Below are positions 12,095 through 23,930 of a DNA stretch of 64,000 nt, piece by piece. Numbering within the stretch: the stretch's first letter is position 1; every line of letters starts with the position of its first letter. The translations under genes were made by a program, and so were the position numbers. The stretch spans positions 316,166,456-316,230,455 of the forward strand of contig NC_081407.1 in NCBI RefSeq assembly GCF_030272615.1. Reading direction: 5' to 3'. The notes under the pieces are model-generated. The model ran no database searches, was not told the origin of the DNA, and was given only the letters and a program-made list of their open reading frames with translations. This DNA is from Cryptomeria japonica (Eukaryota > Streptophyta > Pinopsida > Cupressales > Cupressaceae).

Positions 12095-13155
12095 GGGTGA
12101 ACTCACAATACCGATTCCCACTTTTTAGCCAGTTGTGACACTTAGATGAACATTTTTTAAATAATCTTCACTTTCTGACACCTATAACATTTAAACCATT
12201 AAGAATTTGAAGATGATGTAAATTAGTGATTTGTAACATATTGTCTGCAGATTCTAAATATATATTTTTCAAATGTTTTTGAAGAAAATTGTTTTTTATT
12301 TTTCCATCTTGCTCAAAAAGTAGTTTTCTACAACAAACAACATTTTTAAGAGTGACGTGCCTCCCGAAATGCATAACTTTTTCTATAAATGATAAAAACT
12401 CAATTCTTTCATATTTTAGTTTATAACATCAATATCCAGTGGATGGAGTTGGTTTGATAGTGATATGTTGAATATTTTTCATTTTATTAAGTTTTGAAGT
12501 CTAACTAATTATAATTTAGACATAGGTGTATGTTTGAACACATAACTTGTTCTATATATATCGAAATTCAAATTTTTTTTGTTAGAAAGAAGACATCAAT
12601 CTGTAGGGCATAGATATTTTTTTAAAAAAAATGAATTAGTTTACTATTTTTCCCAATGCATTGAACAAAGAAGTTCATGTTCGGTGAAAAACCTATATTT
12701 AGTCAAATTTAAAATGCAAGATCATAATAAACTCACAATGTAATAAAATAATAGTCGTTGGAAAGCTTTCTTTGAGGACTACAATCCTATATTTTGGGTT
12801 GTCAAGATTCTCTCATTTGAGACTTGAACCAAAGGTTTGAAAGCCAAAATTTCTTAGAAGTCTAAAGAGATTGGGGAAGAGATGCCTAGAAAGGGGGTTC
12901 GCTCGAACCCCCCTTCGAGCGAACCCCCTTGGGTTCATTTGAACCCATGTTTGTACGAATATGCAAAGAACAAACAATGCATTTTAGACCCACCTATGAG
13001 GTCACACGTTTGAGAGAACTAGGGTTTTTGATTGAACCCCCAAGGATAGTTCGTTTGAACCCCCTAGTTTGAACAAACACCCTTTAAATTTTTTTTCTTA
13101 CCCCCACGTATTTCCTTCGCAGATGAAAGTGGGAACCATTATTGTGAGTTCACCC
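12095..13155. mobile_element. ~1.06-kb terminal-inverted-repeat element (MITE-like)
   Basis: The left end GGGTGAACTCACAATA...TTCCCACTTT (12095-12124) is matched by an inverted copy at 13126-13155 with about four differences in 30 bp. The element interrupts the decayed ORF, which resumes in coding style at about 13160. The interior is AT-rich and has no transposase, so it is non-autonomous. A clear target duplication is not visible, so the superfamily cannot be assigned. Confidence 0.8.
12893..12928. repeat. perfect 15-bp-stem hairpin
   Basis: The arm GGGGGTTCGCTCGAA (12893-12907) pairs perfectly with 12914-12928 around six C residues. A second short hairpin GGGTTCA/TGAACCC follows at about 12931-12946. 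It lies inside the terminal-inverted-repeat element, near its right end. Confidence 0.9.
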
Positions 13156-13591
13156 ACGAGAGATACTGGAAAATTATATGAATGTTCTTGAGGTTATTAT
13201 CAAATATTTGAGGAAATCATAGGAAGAATGTAATGAGAAAGGGAAAGACATCATTGAAAAGATTTCATCTCTTCCTTGCACTTTCCTTGATGAGAATCAA
13301 AAGGCCCTCCATGAAGACACTATTGTTAAAGAATTCAGTTTGCTGATCGGTGAAGAAGTTGATAAACAAACTTTCTCAATGTCCTCTATTAATAACTTGG
13401 TAAATATCCAAGTGAATCTAGATGATCTAGCCTTGCTTCTAAAGAAACACAAGAAATGCTACATGAGACTCAGAGATTCAATCACCCGAGTCAAAATCAT
13501 TATAAGTCACACAAAAGGACCCGATTGGGAACCAATGAAAGCAACTTTGCAAAAGTTTGAAGAATTCATGAAGCAGGATCAAAACACTTAG

Positions 13592-15689
13592 TAATTTTCA
13601 TAGTAGATGCATTTTTGAATAAGACATTGACACCTTTGGTGTCAATTTTATATTTAGTTTTTGCACTTAGGCAATGCACGAGTCCAAAGTCAATTAGGAC
13701 TCTTCTTTGAATTATTCATAGTTATTTCCTAGTTTCATGTTGCACCTCTCTTCTATAAATACGAGGTTGCTCTTTGTAATAGGCATCTATTATCTTGAAT
13801 CTATATGTCGAAACTCTGCCAAAGTGAAGAGCAAAAGTGAAACTTTGTGTTTATCTTGTGATTTTGCAAATTTGAGGAAATAAGAAGGAAGTTTTTGGCA
13901 TCCAGAATTTGTGTTGGATTCATTTGTGTTTAAGGTGAGAGTGTTCTTATGTCATTTCATTATAAAGTCTTATTTACTCAAGTGAAGGTGTGTTGAGATA
14001 ATATTATTAAAGTGTAGAGGTAATTGTTAACTTGTGAACTTTGTGTCATATCTTGACTATTGTTGTTAAAATTAGGAATTGGTGATCATATTATCATTTT
14101 GAATACTTTGTACTTCATTTTGATATTTCAAGTAAAGTTAATTGATACATATATATTAAGGTTTCACTTTGAAGACTTTGGGCTTGATTGTGTTATCTTG
14201 GAAAAGGAAACAATAACTTGAAGACTTTGAGCTTTATTTTGATTTCCTTAGTTAACTCTTTCGGTTACAAAAGAAATTGTAAAAAGTTTGATAGGACAAT
14301 AGTGAATTTAAGACTTTGAGATTAAGCACTCTTTCCAGTCCCGAACAAGCAACAAAGTACTTTGCACCTTTACAGACACTTGGCTTCTTTACTTATCTAT
14401 ATTATATTGTTCTTTCTTTCTAGTTAATTTGTAACAAAGAAATTGTAAAAATTTTTGCTGCTCTATGTTGTAAATTCTTTCTTGAAAAGAGGAAAAGAAT
14501 AACATCTATCTTGAAAAAAGAGGATAAGATGATGTACCACCCATGTTAGAATAAGAGTTAGAAAATTGTACCTTATTTTATTAGAATAGAGTAGTGAATA
14601 GTAGGGGGATCCTTCCCTTAATAATTAGGAGAGATATAATCTCATGTTGTTGTGGTTGAAACCACAATTTTGTAAACTCTTCTCGAGTCAACAAAATTTT
14701 CAACCAACATGCATAACATTTTTTTTCTTTAGTTATCATTTTTGGCATATTTTCACACACATGGATTTGATGATCATTAAAAGATAGCTTGGAGTACATC
14801 GTTAGATCAAAGGGTTTCAACACAAAGGGTAAACATTAAAATCAAGTTGCACTTGTTCTAAACCTTTTTATTTCCACTCTAAAATTGATCATAATCTTTT
14901 TCATTATCATAAAATCATTTCTTTCTTTAGATAAACTTGCTTGGTATGTCTTCTACATATTGAAAATGGGATTAAAATTGATCATACACATTTAGATTTG
15001 GACTTAAGATGAACAAGTGTCTTTTCATCCCCAAGATCACTTAGGTATGATGTCCTCTTGGATCCTAGCAATAACCTTGAATGATTAGAAATAAGTGATC
15101 TTGTTTTCTTTTTTTTAGGAGACCTGCCTAGAGAATTGATCACTTTAGGGGATGACCTCGACTCTTGTGTTCCAATGGATTATAATTAGTGAGGGCGAAT
15201 CGAAAGACACATCTCTTGGAAGTGAAATATTGTCAATTTGGGCTAAGCCTCTAAGAACTTTATACCTTAGAGAAGTGAAGGTGTAGAGTGGGTTACCCTC
15301 TCCTCCAAGCTGTTTGGCAATATTTCACTTTTATTTCATGAATTTGGGTCTCACGTACCCTTGTGGTATAGAGGATACCCATCATTGAACTTGTAAAGCC
15401 TATAGTTAATTTTTTGGCCATCATATCTTTTGTATGCAAGGATTGAAACTCCCACTTGATTAGGAGTATCTTTGGGCCATCATGTCTTATGTGCTTGAAT
15501 GTTTATACCACCTTCCCCACTTGAAACCAAAATGGGACACATCATCCAAATTGAACCATAGGATTTTGTCTTTTGCATATCTTTCTTGTGTGATTTCCTA
15601 TTTAATGAAAAATCCAAAAGAATCATAAAAATTAAAAAATCCATAAAACTAGGAAAAAAAACCAAGAAAATTCAAACAAACATCATGGA
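13592..15689. other. non-coding stretch with promoter-like start
   Basis: No credible ORF. A TATAAATA motif lies at 13754-13761. Short degenerate repeats with ACTTTG-GCTT occur between 14100 and 14320. The part before 14500 may be the downstream LTR or UTR of the unit that encoded the decayed ORF, but no partner LTR was found. I recognise nothing in 14500-15689. Confidence 0.4.
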
Positions 15690-16359
15690 GTGGTGTTACA
15701 CATTTCATTGGAAGGAAAAGAATTTATCCCTCCTTCACCATCACAAATAGAGATATTAGCTCAAAAATTAAAGATCTTGGAACAACAAGTTGAAAACATG
15801 AAAATTAGTAGAGCTAAAACCTCCACATCATCACAACATAACACCTTAGATGCACAAACACATACAACCCAAACCCAAACTTCAAGGATTGGTTTGAAAA
15901 AATGGTTATGGAAGTTAAAGCATCTAGGTCAAACCCTCAAGTCACACATCCAAACTAAATTCCCAAAAAAATTCTACCCAGCCAACAATTCACGTGCACA
16001 CCTAGCACTTTAAATAACCAAGTCAACACCCAAAGGACAACATCAAAACTTATGGTTCAATCATAGTGAAAATTCACACCTTTGGGTGAACCTATAGAAT
16101 CAACATTGAAAAAACTTGTTTCCTCCAATATTATCACACTTATCAAGGCTAAATAATTTGAACTATAATAAAACCCTCATGGTGGAATGATAATTAATTT
16201 TGTGATTACCATAGGAATATAAGACATAAGACTTCTAATTGCAACAATCTTAAAAACCTCATTCAAGACCATATTGATCAAGGTGACATTACTATTGTAG
16301 TAAATTTTAATTATTCACCTAATGAGGAATTATGCATATGTCTAGATAATTTTTTCAAG
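15690..16359 (+). pseudogene. gag: Gypsy gag remnant with zinc-knuckle region
   Basis: The first part (15690-16013) contains a heptad-like stretch LAQKLKILEQQVENMK. After a frameshift, FTPLGEPIESTLKKL appears near 16077. Near 16190-16300 there is WWND-FCDYHRN-RHKTSNC followed by NNLKNLIQDHIDQGDI, the CxxHR...H.T..C..LK..I..LI signature also seen in the two pol-less elements of this window. The copy has several stops and ends abruptly at 16359 where an LTR begins, so the LTR was probably inserted into it. Only the C-terminal gag part is recognisable. Confidence 0.65.
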
Positions 16360-17950
16360 TGTAGCGTCATAAATTGTACACCCTTGATTAGGGTTGTACA
16401 ATTTCACGCTTAGGTTAGCACCCGCCTTAGTGTGTTTCATTTTGCATTTTCAAGATTCCTTTAGGTATTTAATTATTAATTTATTTAAACCTAAATTCCT
16501 CTCTTATCATTCCACACATTATAAAATTGGGTCCTTAACCTTAAGTGTGCCCCTTTTTATTTTATCTTTTTTAATCAATTAATCATTAAGTCCTAATAAA
16601 GTCCTATTTCAGCTTTCAAGGCCCAAATTCGCATATATAAACACCTTGTATTGTCGCACCAAGCTAGGATTAACTTTGTAATCACGTTACCTTGCATCCC
16701 TAAAAATTTGGAAAAAAGTTGGCCGAACCATGGTGATTTGCCATGGTCTCAACTTTTTCTCCCTAAATTTTGGGATCATGTTTTGGTGGTATTATAATGT
16801 TTAATTCTTTCTTTGTGTGAATTATATCAATTATTGTTCAGCCTATGATCAAAAATAAAGCTAGGGTTTCATATATATAACCTTTTCTTTCCTCATTTGA
16901 AGGATCCATCTATTAGCAATTGAATGAGACCTCTTATGAAGTGAAAGTGCAGGTTTATGTATAGTCTACAATCAACAAATTCATCATCAATCAATTCTTC
17001 ATCAACCTTTTTCAACATCCATGGAAGCTTAGGGGATATTGAAGAGCAATAAGGAGATCACCGACTGTTGATTGGCTTGTACCTCTCCCTTAGGGTTTGG
17101 TATTGTTTCATGTTATTTTCATATCTCTATGTGATCTTTAGATCTACACATCATTCATTCTCGGATTTATATTATTTCTTTAGATCCATATTGCATTTGT
17201 GATTTGAAGCATTTACATTATGTTCATTTAGGGTTTTTTACTCCAAACAAAGGGTAGGACTCTAGTTTTGCATTCTAGCTCATTAGGATCTTACAAACAC
17301 ATGAGATTCTAGGGCACACACACAATTTTCAATATTATATCATCTATTTGTGGAGGTGGAAATCACCAAAACAAGGGGTTTGACTAAGGAAACCCCTATA
17401 TAGCCACCCATACACCATTTTTTAGATCACTGGTGCATGTACAGGAATTTGACGGAGCTGCGAACTTTTGGGAAGCTAGAGTTTGCAGGTACGGGCCCAA
17501 ATCCAAAGGAAGGCCCCAGATCACTGGGATCAGGGCACTCAGTGCCCTGGTGCTCTACATTTTTGTGCGGTTTTTGGTAGTTTAGTCTTCAAGGAACTCA
17601 ATTTGTAGACCTTCAGGTTCTTAGCTCAGTACAATAACAAGGACCAAGGCACCCAACGTTGCGGTCTAGCTCAATCAAGCTCAAATTATGACATTAGGTG
17701 CACATTAGAATTTCATCTTCAACTCTGTACTTTGTATCTCAATTTCAGTTATGTATCTCTCTATTATTGCAGTTTACATAGTCATTTTTATTCACCTTAC
17801 TAGCTTAGTTTGTCATTATTTCACATTCATCTCATTTCTCTTTCATAGTGGCAAAGGAATAGAAAAACTAAAGATATTCCTTAACTCTCTTTCATAAGAG
17901 GAAGTCAGAGTAAATCGTCTCCTTAGGCTCTTTCGTATTCCAATGTACCA
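16360..17950 (+). repeat. LTR-like sequence plus leader of a decayed Gypsy element (end not resolved)
   Basis: It begins TGTAGCGTCATAAATTGTAC, closely matching the LTR starts at 31811, 38758 and 40409. It contains TATATAA at 16634-16640 and a GGACCA-type hairpin near 17505-17560. No second LTR was found within the window, so the LTR end and total element length are unknown. It probably belongs with the decayed pol that follows. Confidence 0.55.
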
Positions 17951-18340
17951 ATGAGAGTGGGACTAGGTCCTAGTTTACTCGATCCCATTTTCATCCATCA
18001 CACCAAGCATGATCAAAATTATCCTCTTATGTCTAACAATAGCTCATCCCAAAACAAATCTTCCATTTCTCCCACCATTCCTTCATCCGCTAAAGCTTTA
18101 CAACAACAATCTCCACTATCTCCATCAAGCAATGAATCCAATGATGACACCTTTAAAGTTTACCACCAAGGGCTATCTACAATAGAAATCCAAGCTAATC
18201 CACTCCTTGATACCAATCCCTCCCATGATTCAAAAATCCTAGAACCAATGCCACCTTACACTCCACTTCTAGTCAACCCCTCTCTAGAGAGTCCTGTTCA
18301 AAATTTAGTCTTATCATGCCAAAACATGGACTCCATATAA
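17951..18340 (+). pseudogene. Ser/Pro-rich ORF fragment in decayed Gypsy element
   Basis: 129 open codons, low-complexity in the middle (SSSQNKSSISPTIPSS). There is no motif I recognise. It lies between the LTR-like sequence and the RT remnant on the same strand, so it could be the N-terminal or linker part of a gag or pol polyprotein, or a chance open stretch. Confidence 0.3.
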
Positions 18341-18439
18341 TAATCTCCCATACATATTGAAACTCATACCCCATGTCAAGGGGATAATCTAAAGTATGAA
18401 GAAATAGGTCCTAAAATGAATCAAGATCAAGATCCCAAA

Positions 18440-20190
18440 GCCACATGGAAAACAATATTCAAAACTAAGCAAGGACCTTATAAATGGTTAGTTCTTTCTT
18501 TTGGTTTGTGTATTGCATAACTACTTTTATAAGGTCTATGAGTGATGCTTAAAGGGACATTAGAGATATGCATGTGATTATATATCTCTATGCATGTCTT
18601 AAGGTATTCCACACAAAATAGGTCTTGTAAAAGTTGAAAGAAACATAATTATTTTGTAACATGAAGAAATATGGCATTGGAAAAGAATCTTTGGTGTTTT
18701 TAGGACATTTGTAAGAGAAGGAAAATTAAAAATGGTTCATTTAAAAGTGGAAGAAATAGTAAATTGGCCTATACCAAAGAGTTCTACTAAAATTAAGATT
18801 TTTCTAGTGGTTGCATGATATACATGAGGAAATGTATTTGTTCCTATTCTCCCATAGCCTCCCCTTTAGATACAATCATTGGAGTGAGAAGGATTTTTCA
18901 TTGTGGTAGACAACACGATTAATTTTTGAAAATATTAAAATACAATATAATTTATGCTTATATGCTTTATCTTCTTAACTTGAAATAATCTTTTGAGATA
19001 GAGAGTGATGCTAGTGAATATGTTGTGGTTGCCATCTTACTTAAAAGGTCATAAGATTTTTTGTTACCATTCAAATATCTTTATTTCAACAATTACAGGG
19101 TATCTTGTTTATGAAAGAGATTATATGCACTAGTTGAAGCTATTAAAAAATGGAGGCACTAATTATTTGACAAAGAAACTATTATTCATATTTATCATCA
19201 ACCTCTACAATATATAAAATAATAATAAATTGCATGCAAGACAATACAATTTGATGAAATTATTACAAAAAATTCATTTAGGAATTAAAAAGAAAAAGTG
19301 TGGTGGTAGATATGTTATTTAGATCACCTATTTCACCACCTACTTCAAAACCAATTTCAATTATGGCTATGGTGACACAATTTGAACCCGTTCAAGAAGA
19401 TGCCTTTATATTATGCTAATGATGAAGATTTTGGCAAAAAGTTCAAGATTCTCAAAGCTCACAATAGTGTAACTAGTGATGAAGACTTCTATATCAAAAA
19501 AAGATTTACTTTATAAGGTAAGAAAAGTATGTGTGCACGACTTCTAATCTTGAGGAAGTCGTATGCCTCCAAAGTGGTTGATCACTTTAGTGTTAGAAAA
19601 CTAGTGGCTCATGTGAAAAGGTATATATTTTGACTCAAAATTAGCTAAAAATAAAAATATTATTAGAAAATTGAAAATTGTGTTGTATTAGAAAATCTTA
19701 AAAAAGTAAAAGAAGGAATATGCTTGTCTTTCCCTATCTTCACAAGGCCATGGGAAAGTATTTCTATATATTTTGTACGATGATCACCTCTAAATAGACA
19801 TGGACATAAATAATTGTAGTAAATTGAGTCTTCTAACTTTTTGAAAAAAAATAGTACCACAACAAAATAGCCTATTAAATTGTTCTTTGCTAATTTAGGG
19901 TGGGATTTGGGCTTCCTAAATCCATTAATTCAAATCGAAACACAAGATTTGTTAGTTATTTTTTGTCCAATTTGTGGAGCGTGATGGATACAAGTATTTA
20001 AAAGAGTTTGCTTTCACCAGCAAACAAATAGTCAAACAAAGTTGGTACTTGTGACCTTGGTGTAACTCATAAGCGAGTGCAACAATAAGTTTCACAAAAA
20101 TTAAGATAAGTGACTCCCCTACATGTAGCACTCTCAAAATAGGACAATTCATTCTTCTATAAACAAGTCACCTTTTGAGTCATCCTTAAG
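18440..20190 (+). pseudogene. pol: rotted Ty3/Gypsy pol: RT, RNase H and integrase remnants
   Basis: Translated in shifting frames, the stretch shows an RT piece near 18450-18530 (KQGPYKWLVLSFGLC), RNase H near 19000-19200 (SDASEYVVVAILLKR, then ALVEAIKKWRHYLFD), an H2C2-like HFSVRKLVAHVKRY near 19583-19625, and integrase core similarity from 19700 to 20100 (PWESISIYFV, RHGHK, LFFANLGWDLGF, FHQQTNSQT). There are dozens of stops, and the RT palm with YxDD is missing. The order RT-RH-INT fits a chromovirus-like Ty3/Gypsy element. It is an old fossil with no coding capacity. The next ~500 bp (20191-20700) show nothing recognisable. Confidence 0.75.
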
Positions 20191-20699
20191 GTTTTTTCCA
20201 TCAACTCTGCATGATATTGCTTGGAGAACCAAAAAGAGCATGCATGACAAGATGTAGAGGTGGATGAAACATAAAGAACTAGACAAATCTATGTCAAGGT
20301 TAAATAGAATATTGAAAAGACAAAATAAATAATTATTGTTAGTTTTGTTTTTCGATTTGTCAAATTTTTAAATTTAATGTCATAATCTTCAAACTAAGAA
20401 CCTTGTAGTAAAAAATATTCCCAATCGTCACAAAATTCCAAGTCTCTTTCCATCTCAAAGAAAACCTCCATCATTTCAATCAAAATCTTTAGAAGCAGTG
20501 ATGCAGCTTGCCAATAATTACAAACATAATCAACTATCAAAACGTTATGAAAGTAGGACATGCATGCTATCAATCCATACTCTTGTTTGAACACCAAATA
20601 AAGGCCAGTTGCAGATCATCGGCCTTTTTATGTGGATTACCAACTCCTCCTTAAGTGCTGATCACAAAGGCAAGATCATAACAATAGTTGTTTACACAT

Positions 20700-23600
20700 T
20701 AATAACCACCCTGGCGTAACTATGATATTGAAGCAGCGTCTATGGGGAGATTGGTTTTTGTCCATCCCTCATAGAATTGCATGCAAAATTGACCACCATA
20801 TGAAACCATGTCTAATCTAATGTCACCATTAATATTTCTTATTGGAACTAGGTTTACCATCCAAGAAGAATGCTTATAGGAAAGATTATATTGGCTTCGA
20901 TGAGTTTGGTCAACTCTTTTTTCATTAGTGACTCAATTTTGAGTTAATAGGCTTCTATTTTTTACCTAATTTGGCTTGGCATTAGGGTTTAACTCAATGG
21001 TGTGTTGGGAAAGATTAGGGCCAAATCCTTTGTGATCCTCATAATCCCATGCGGACACATCATCATAAGATTAACAAAGCCCATTGAAAGCTTGTTTTCA
21101 GACTTGGAGCCTACATTTCCTAGCTTAAAAAACTTATCTCTTGCTACAACCACTCATTCATAATCCTTTTCCTTCAAAACCAAGATCATTATCTTGTCTG
21201 TCAACTAATTATCTAAATTAAAAAAAAAAAACTTTCCAAAATGATTAGACCCTTTGGAAAATTGTTAGTACTCATTTGTGCGATCTGATCACCATAAGTT
21301 TCTTGCAATCTAAATTGATTTGTAGAAGAAAATTCCACCTCTTCTTGCAAAAAAAAAATGGATTATTATTGATCACTATCAAATAGTTGCCAACTTACTT
21401 GATTATCTGGGACAGTAGGACTTATCACAAGCTTCACATGTTATTCCTGGGCTTCCACGATGTCTATCGGTATATCAAACTATGCTTCAACTACTATGAA
21501 TTTGTCTGCATCTTTGTTTTAATCTCTATGAACGACTTGGATGCCAAATGTCTCAAAATTTCTAATCAAATCCCATACCATATGTTTATAGGACTTAAGA
21601 GTATTGTTCTTTGTTGTACTTTGAGCTCTTATTTGATTCACAATCAGCTCACTATCTCCAAATACATATACAATTTGAATCCTTTCTTTTGTGCTACTAG
21701 CAATCCTTAAATCAAGACCTCGTATTCAACTACATTGTTAGTACAAGAAAACTGAAATATAAAAGGAAAATAATGCTTTTCATCGTTTGGAGAATCCAAA
21801 ATTACATCTGCACTAGTACCTCTATTGTTGCTTGAGCAATAAAAGTATGTTTGTCACATACCTCCAATTCATCTTCTTGAGGTTTTATAAGATTGGGGAG
21901 AAAACAATTCTCTTTATGAATGCAATAACTACCTAACCTTGTTTCTTCCACCTCAATATATGGGTGAAACTGAAAGTCATTTCCCCATTCATCAAGCAAA
22001 ATATCTAAAACTCACTCCAAGGATGTGGAAACCTCATGAACACTGCTATTTTTCCTCTAGGCATTGTAGGTACAATTCATGTTAATAGGACTAGGAGTAT
22101 ATGGCTCAATATAATTTTTAGAGATAGGTACAATCTTTATTGTTACTTTTGTTGCATATATGGTCCTAAACAACATTTGAGGTCATCTACAAATAAATAT
22201 CCTCCTATCTTTACTATAAAAATTCTAGAAAGGCATATAGCATAGCGGGAAGGAAGGTCAATGATTGAAATTGAGGTAAAGGTTTGGGCATACATGAAGA
22301 GTAAGATTTAGATTGTTTATAAACCCTACTATCTTAATACCAATCCCATCTAACTAGACAATACCCTTTTCAATTGGGTTGAGCTAGGCCTACCAAATTA
22401 AAAACCTTTCTAGGCATAACATAATTACTAGCTTCTAAATCATGCATACCAATAATTAGGGAGAGGTGGAAAGGAGATGGCTTACTACTTTTGCTTTTCT
22501 TCTCTCCCTCTGGTTAACATAAACTAATAGGAACAACTATTGTATCCTTTGCTAAATCAACATTAGACCGAGTGAAATTCCTCAGTGCTTCTTGAAGAAA
22601 ATCTCTATGTGATGGAATTAATAATGCCTCCACATAGTCATATTAAAGTCATTGATTTTCATTTGCAAAACAATATTAAAAGGGCAATGACCAAGCTTTG
22701 CCTGATTTTTTGTGACAACAGTCTCAGCCTTTGATTGGTGGTTGATTGAAGGTTGATTCTTGGACTGATTTTCCTTCCTAGCAGTTTGATTTGCTTGTCA
22801 CTCAGAAGTCTTTATAGTTGTGCTTTCCTTTATAGCCCCTTGGGGTGATTGAGAGGTAGATGTTTGATCCTGAGGGGTGATTCATCCTCCAGTGCTCTTC
22901 TCTTAGATTGTGTTATATGCCATTAAATTGATATCTTTACTCAATAGCTCAGCTTGATGATACCACAAATGTCATTTTCATGCCAGTTCATTAGAGTGGG
23001 CTCACCTTGTATTTGTTCTTGCTTTAGTACCTATTCTCAGTTTGATTCAACTTCTTGTTTTAGAAGTATTGGTGCATTTTGAACGATTATCTAGTTTGAC
23101 TAAGAACTCCATTTTGACATGAATTTTGGTTATCAGACTGATTTCATGGATAACACCATTCATGGTTCTGAACTAAATTGCTTTGCACTAGAACAATGGA
23201 TTTGGAAGAGCTTCCAATGCTGGGTTCAAGGTATTAGCTCATTTGACCTTGTCCTTAAACATTTCCTTGGAAAAGTTACGTATTGGGCTGATATGCTTGA
23301 TTAAAAGGCTGATAAGGTCTATTATGTTGGGCTTGCTGTCTTTTTAATGCTACTAATTCATTCCCAAAGGTTTCAACAATATTTTTACTTCATAGAACTC
23401 ATTGGAAGGAGTAACAGAAGGGGTGTGTTGACTGATTGCTACAGGTAGAGGTATCAAACTTGGTTGAGTATGTAGAAACTCAATAAACAAGGGCATTAGA
23501 GGCCTTGGGACTATTTTCCCAGGTTGTGAGACAATTTTCAACTTGTATAATATATTATAAGCATTAGGCAAGGTTATTCCTCCATTGACTGTATCATGAC

Positions 23601-23930
23601 AATTACATCATTGTTTAAAGCCCTCAAGTAGTACAGGAATGCATGGTTCAAAGAAGCCTTCACTAAGGATGGAATTCTGTCTCAAGTTTTCTAGAACTTA
23701 AAGTTGAAGTCTCCCATGAATTCATGAGGGACTCTCTTGATAGTGGTTAGTTGTTACATTAGGGATAGGTGATCTCTCTTGTCTTCGAATTGTCACAAAA
23801 CTCCTCACCTAACTCATCCTAGTTATATATTAAATTTGGCATCAATTCCCTATATTATTGTAATGCCTTACCCTTTAGGAAAGTGGCAAGGAGTATAATA
23901 ACTATATTGTCCTCTATAATATTGTAGACT
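20700..23930 (-). pseudogene. rotted Ty3/Gypsy element, minus strand (gag, RNase H, RT N-terminus)
   Basis: On the minus strand a gag capsid piece is readable near 23900-23750 (LLATFLKGKALQ, then WDELGEEFCD-like). An RNase H-like domain lies near 21740-21480 (FSCTNNVVEYEVLI, FGDSELIVNQI, then HRD-NKDADKF). An RT N-terminal piece lies near 21065-20800 (DVSAWDYEDHKGFGPNLSQ, KHSSWMVNLVPIRNINGDIR). In direction of reading the RNase H-like domain comes before RT. Stops and frameshifts are frequent and LTRs were not identified. The 21999-21802 open stretch (MLDEWGNDFQFHPYIEVEE) is probably part of the same polyprotein upstream of the RNase H. Confidence 0.7.

Larger units (their letters stand above)
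1217..13591 (+). pseudogene. decayed long ORF of unknown family, split by two transposons
   Basis: Coding character is visible in pieces at 1217-1585, about 1660-2341, 10253-11900, 11897-12094 and 13160-13591. The first piece contains HLVVAFPMSAQNPEFVFSLA and the second KFYMTSYLVYATALMRHF. The reading frame runs unbroken across the LTR-element insertion point once the element is left out, which confirms that the element landed in an existing ORF. Nonsense codons lie at 1583, about 1819, 2163 and 2275, with frameshifts near 1660 and 11900. The middle is Ser/Thr/Pro-rich with a basic patch (PKRKKQ, about 11406). The end (11600-13591) is rich in Lys, Glu and Leu and looks coiled-coil. I do not recognise the family. 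The repeat-rich surroundings suggest a transposon-encoded protein such as a gag-like product, but no zinc knuckle, protease or polymerase was found, so it could also be a high-copy host relic. Confidence 0.6.
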
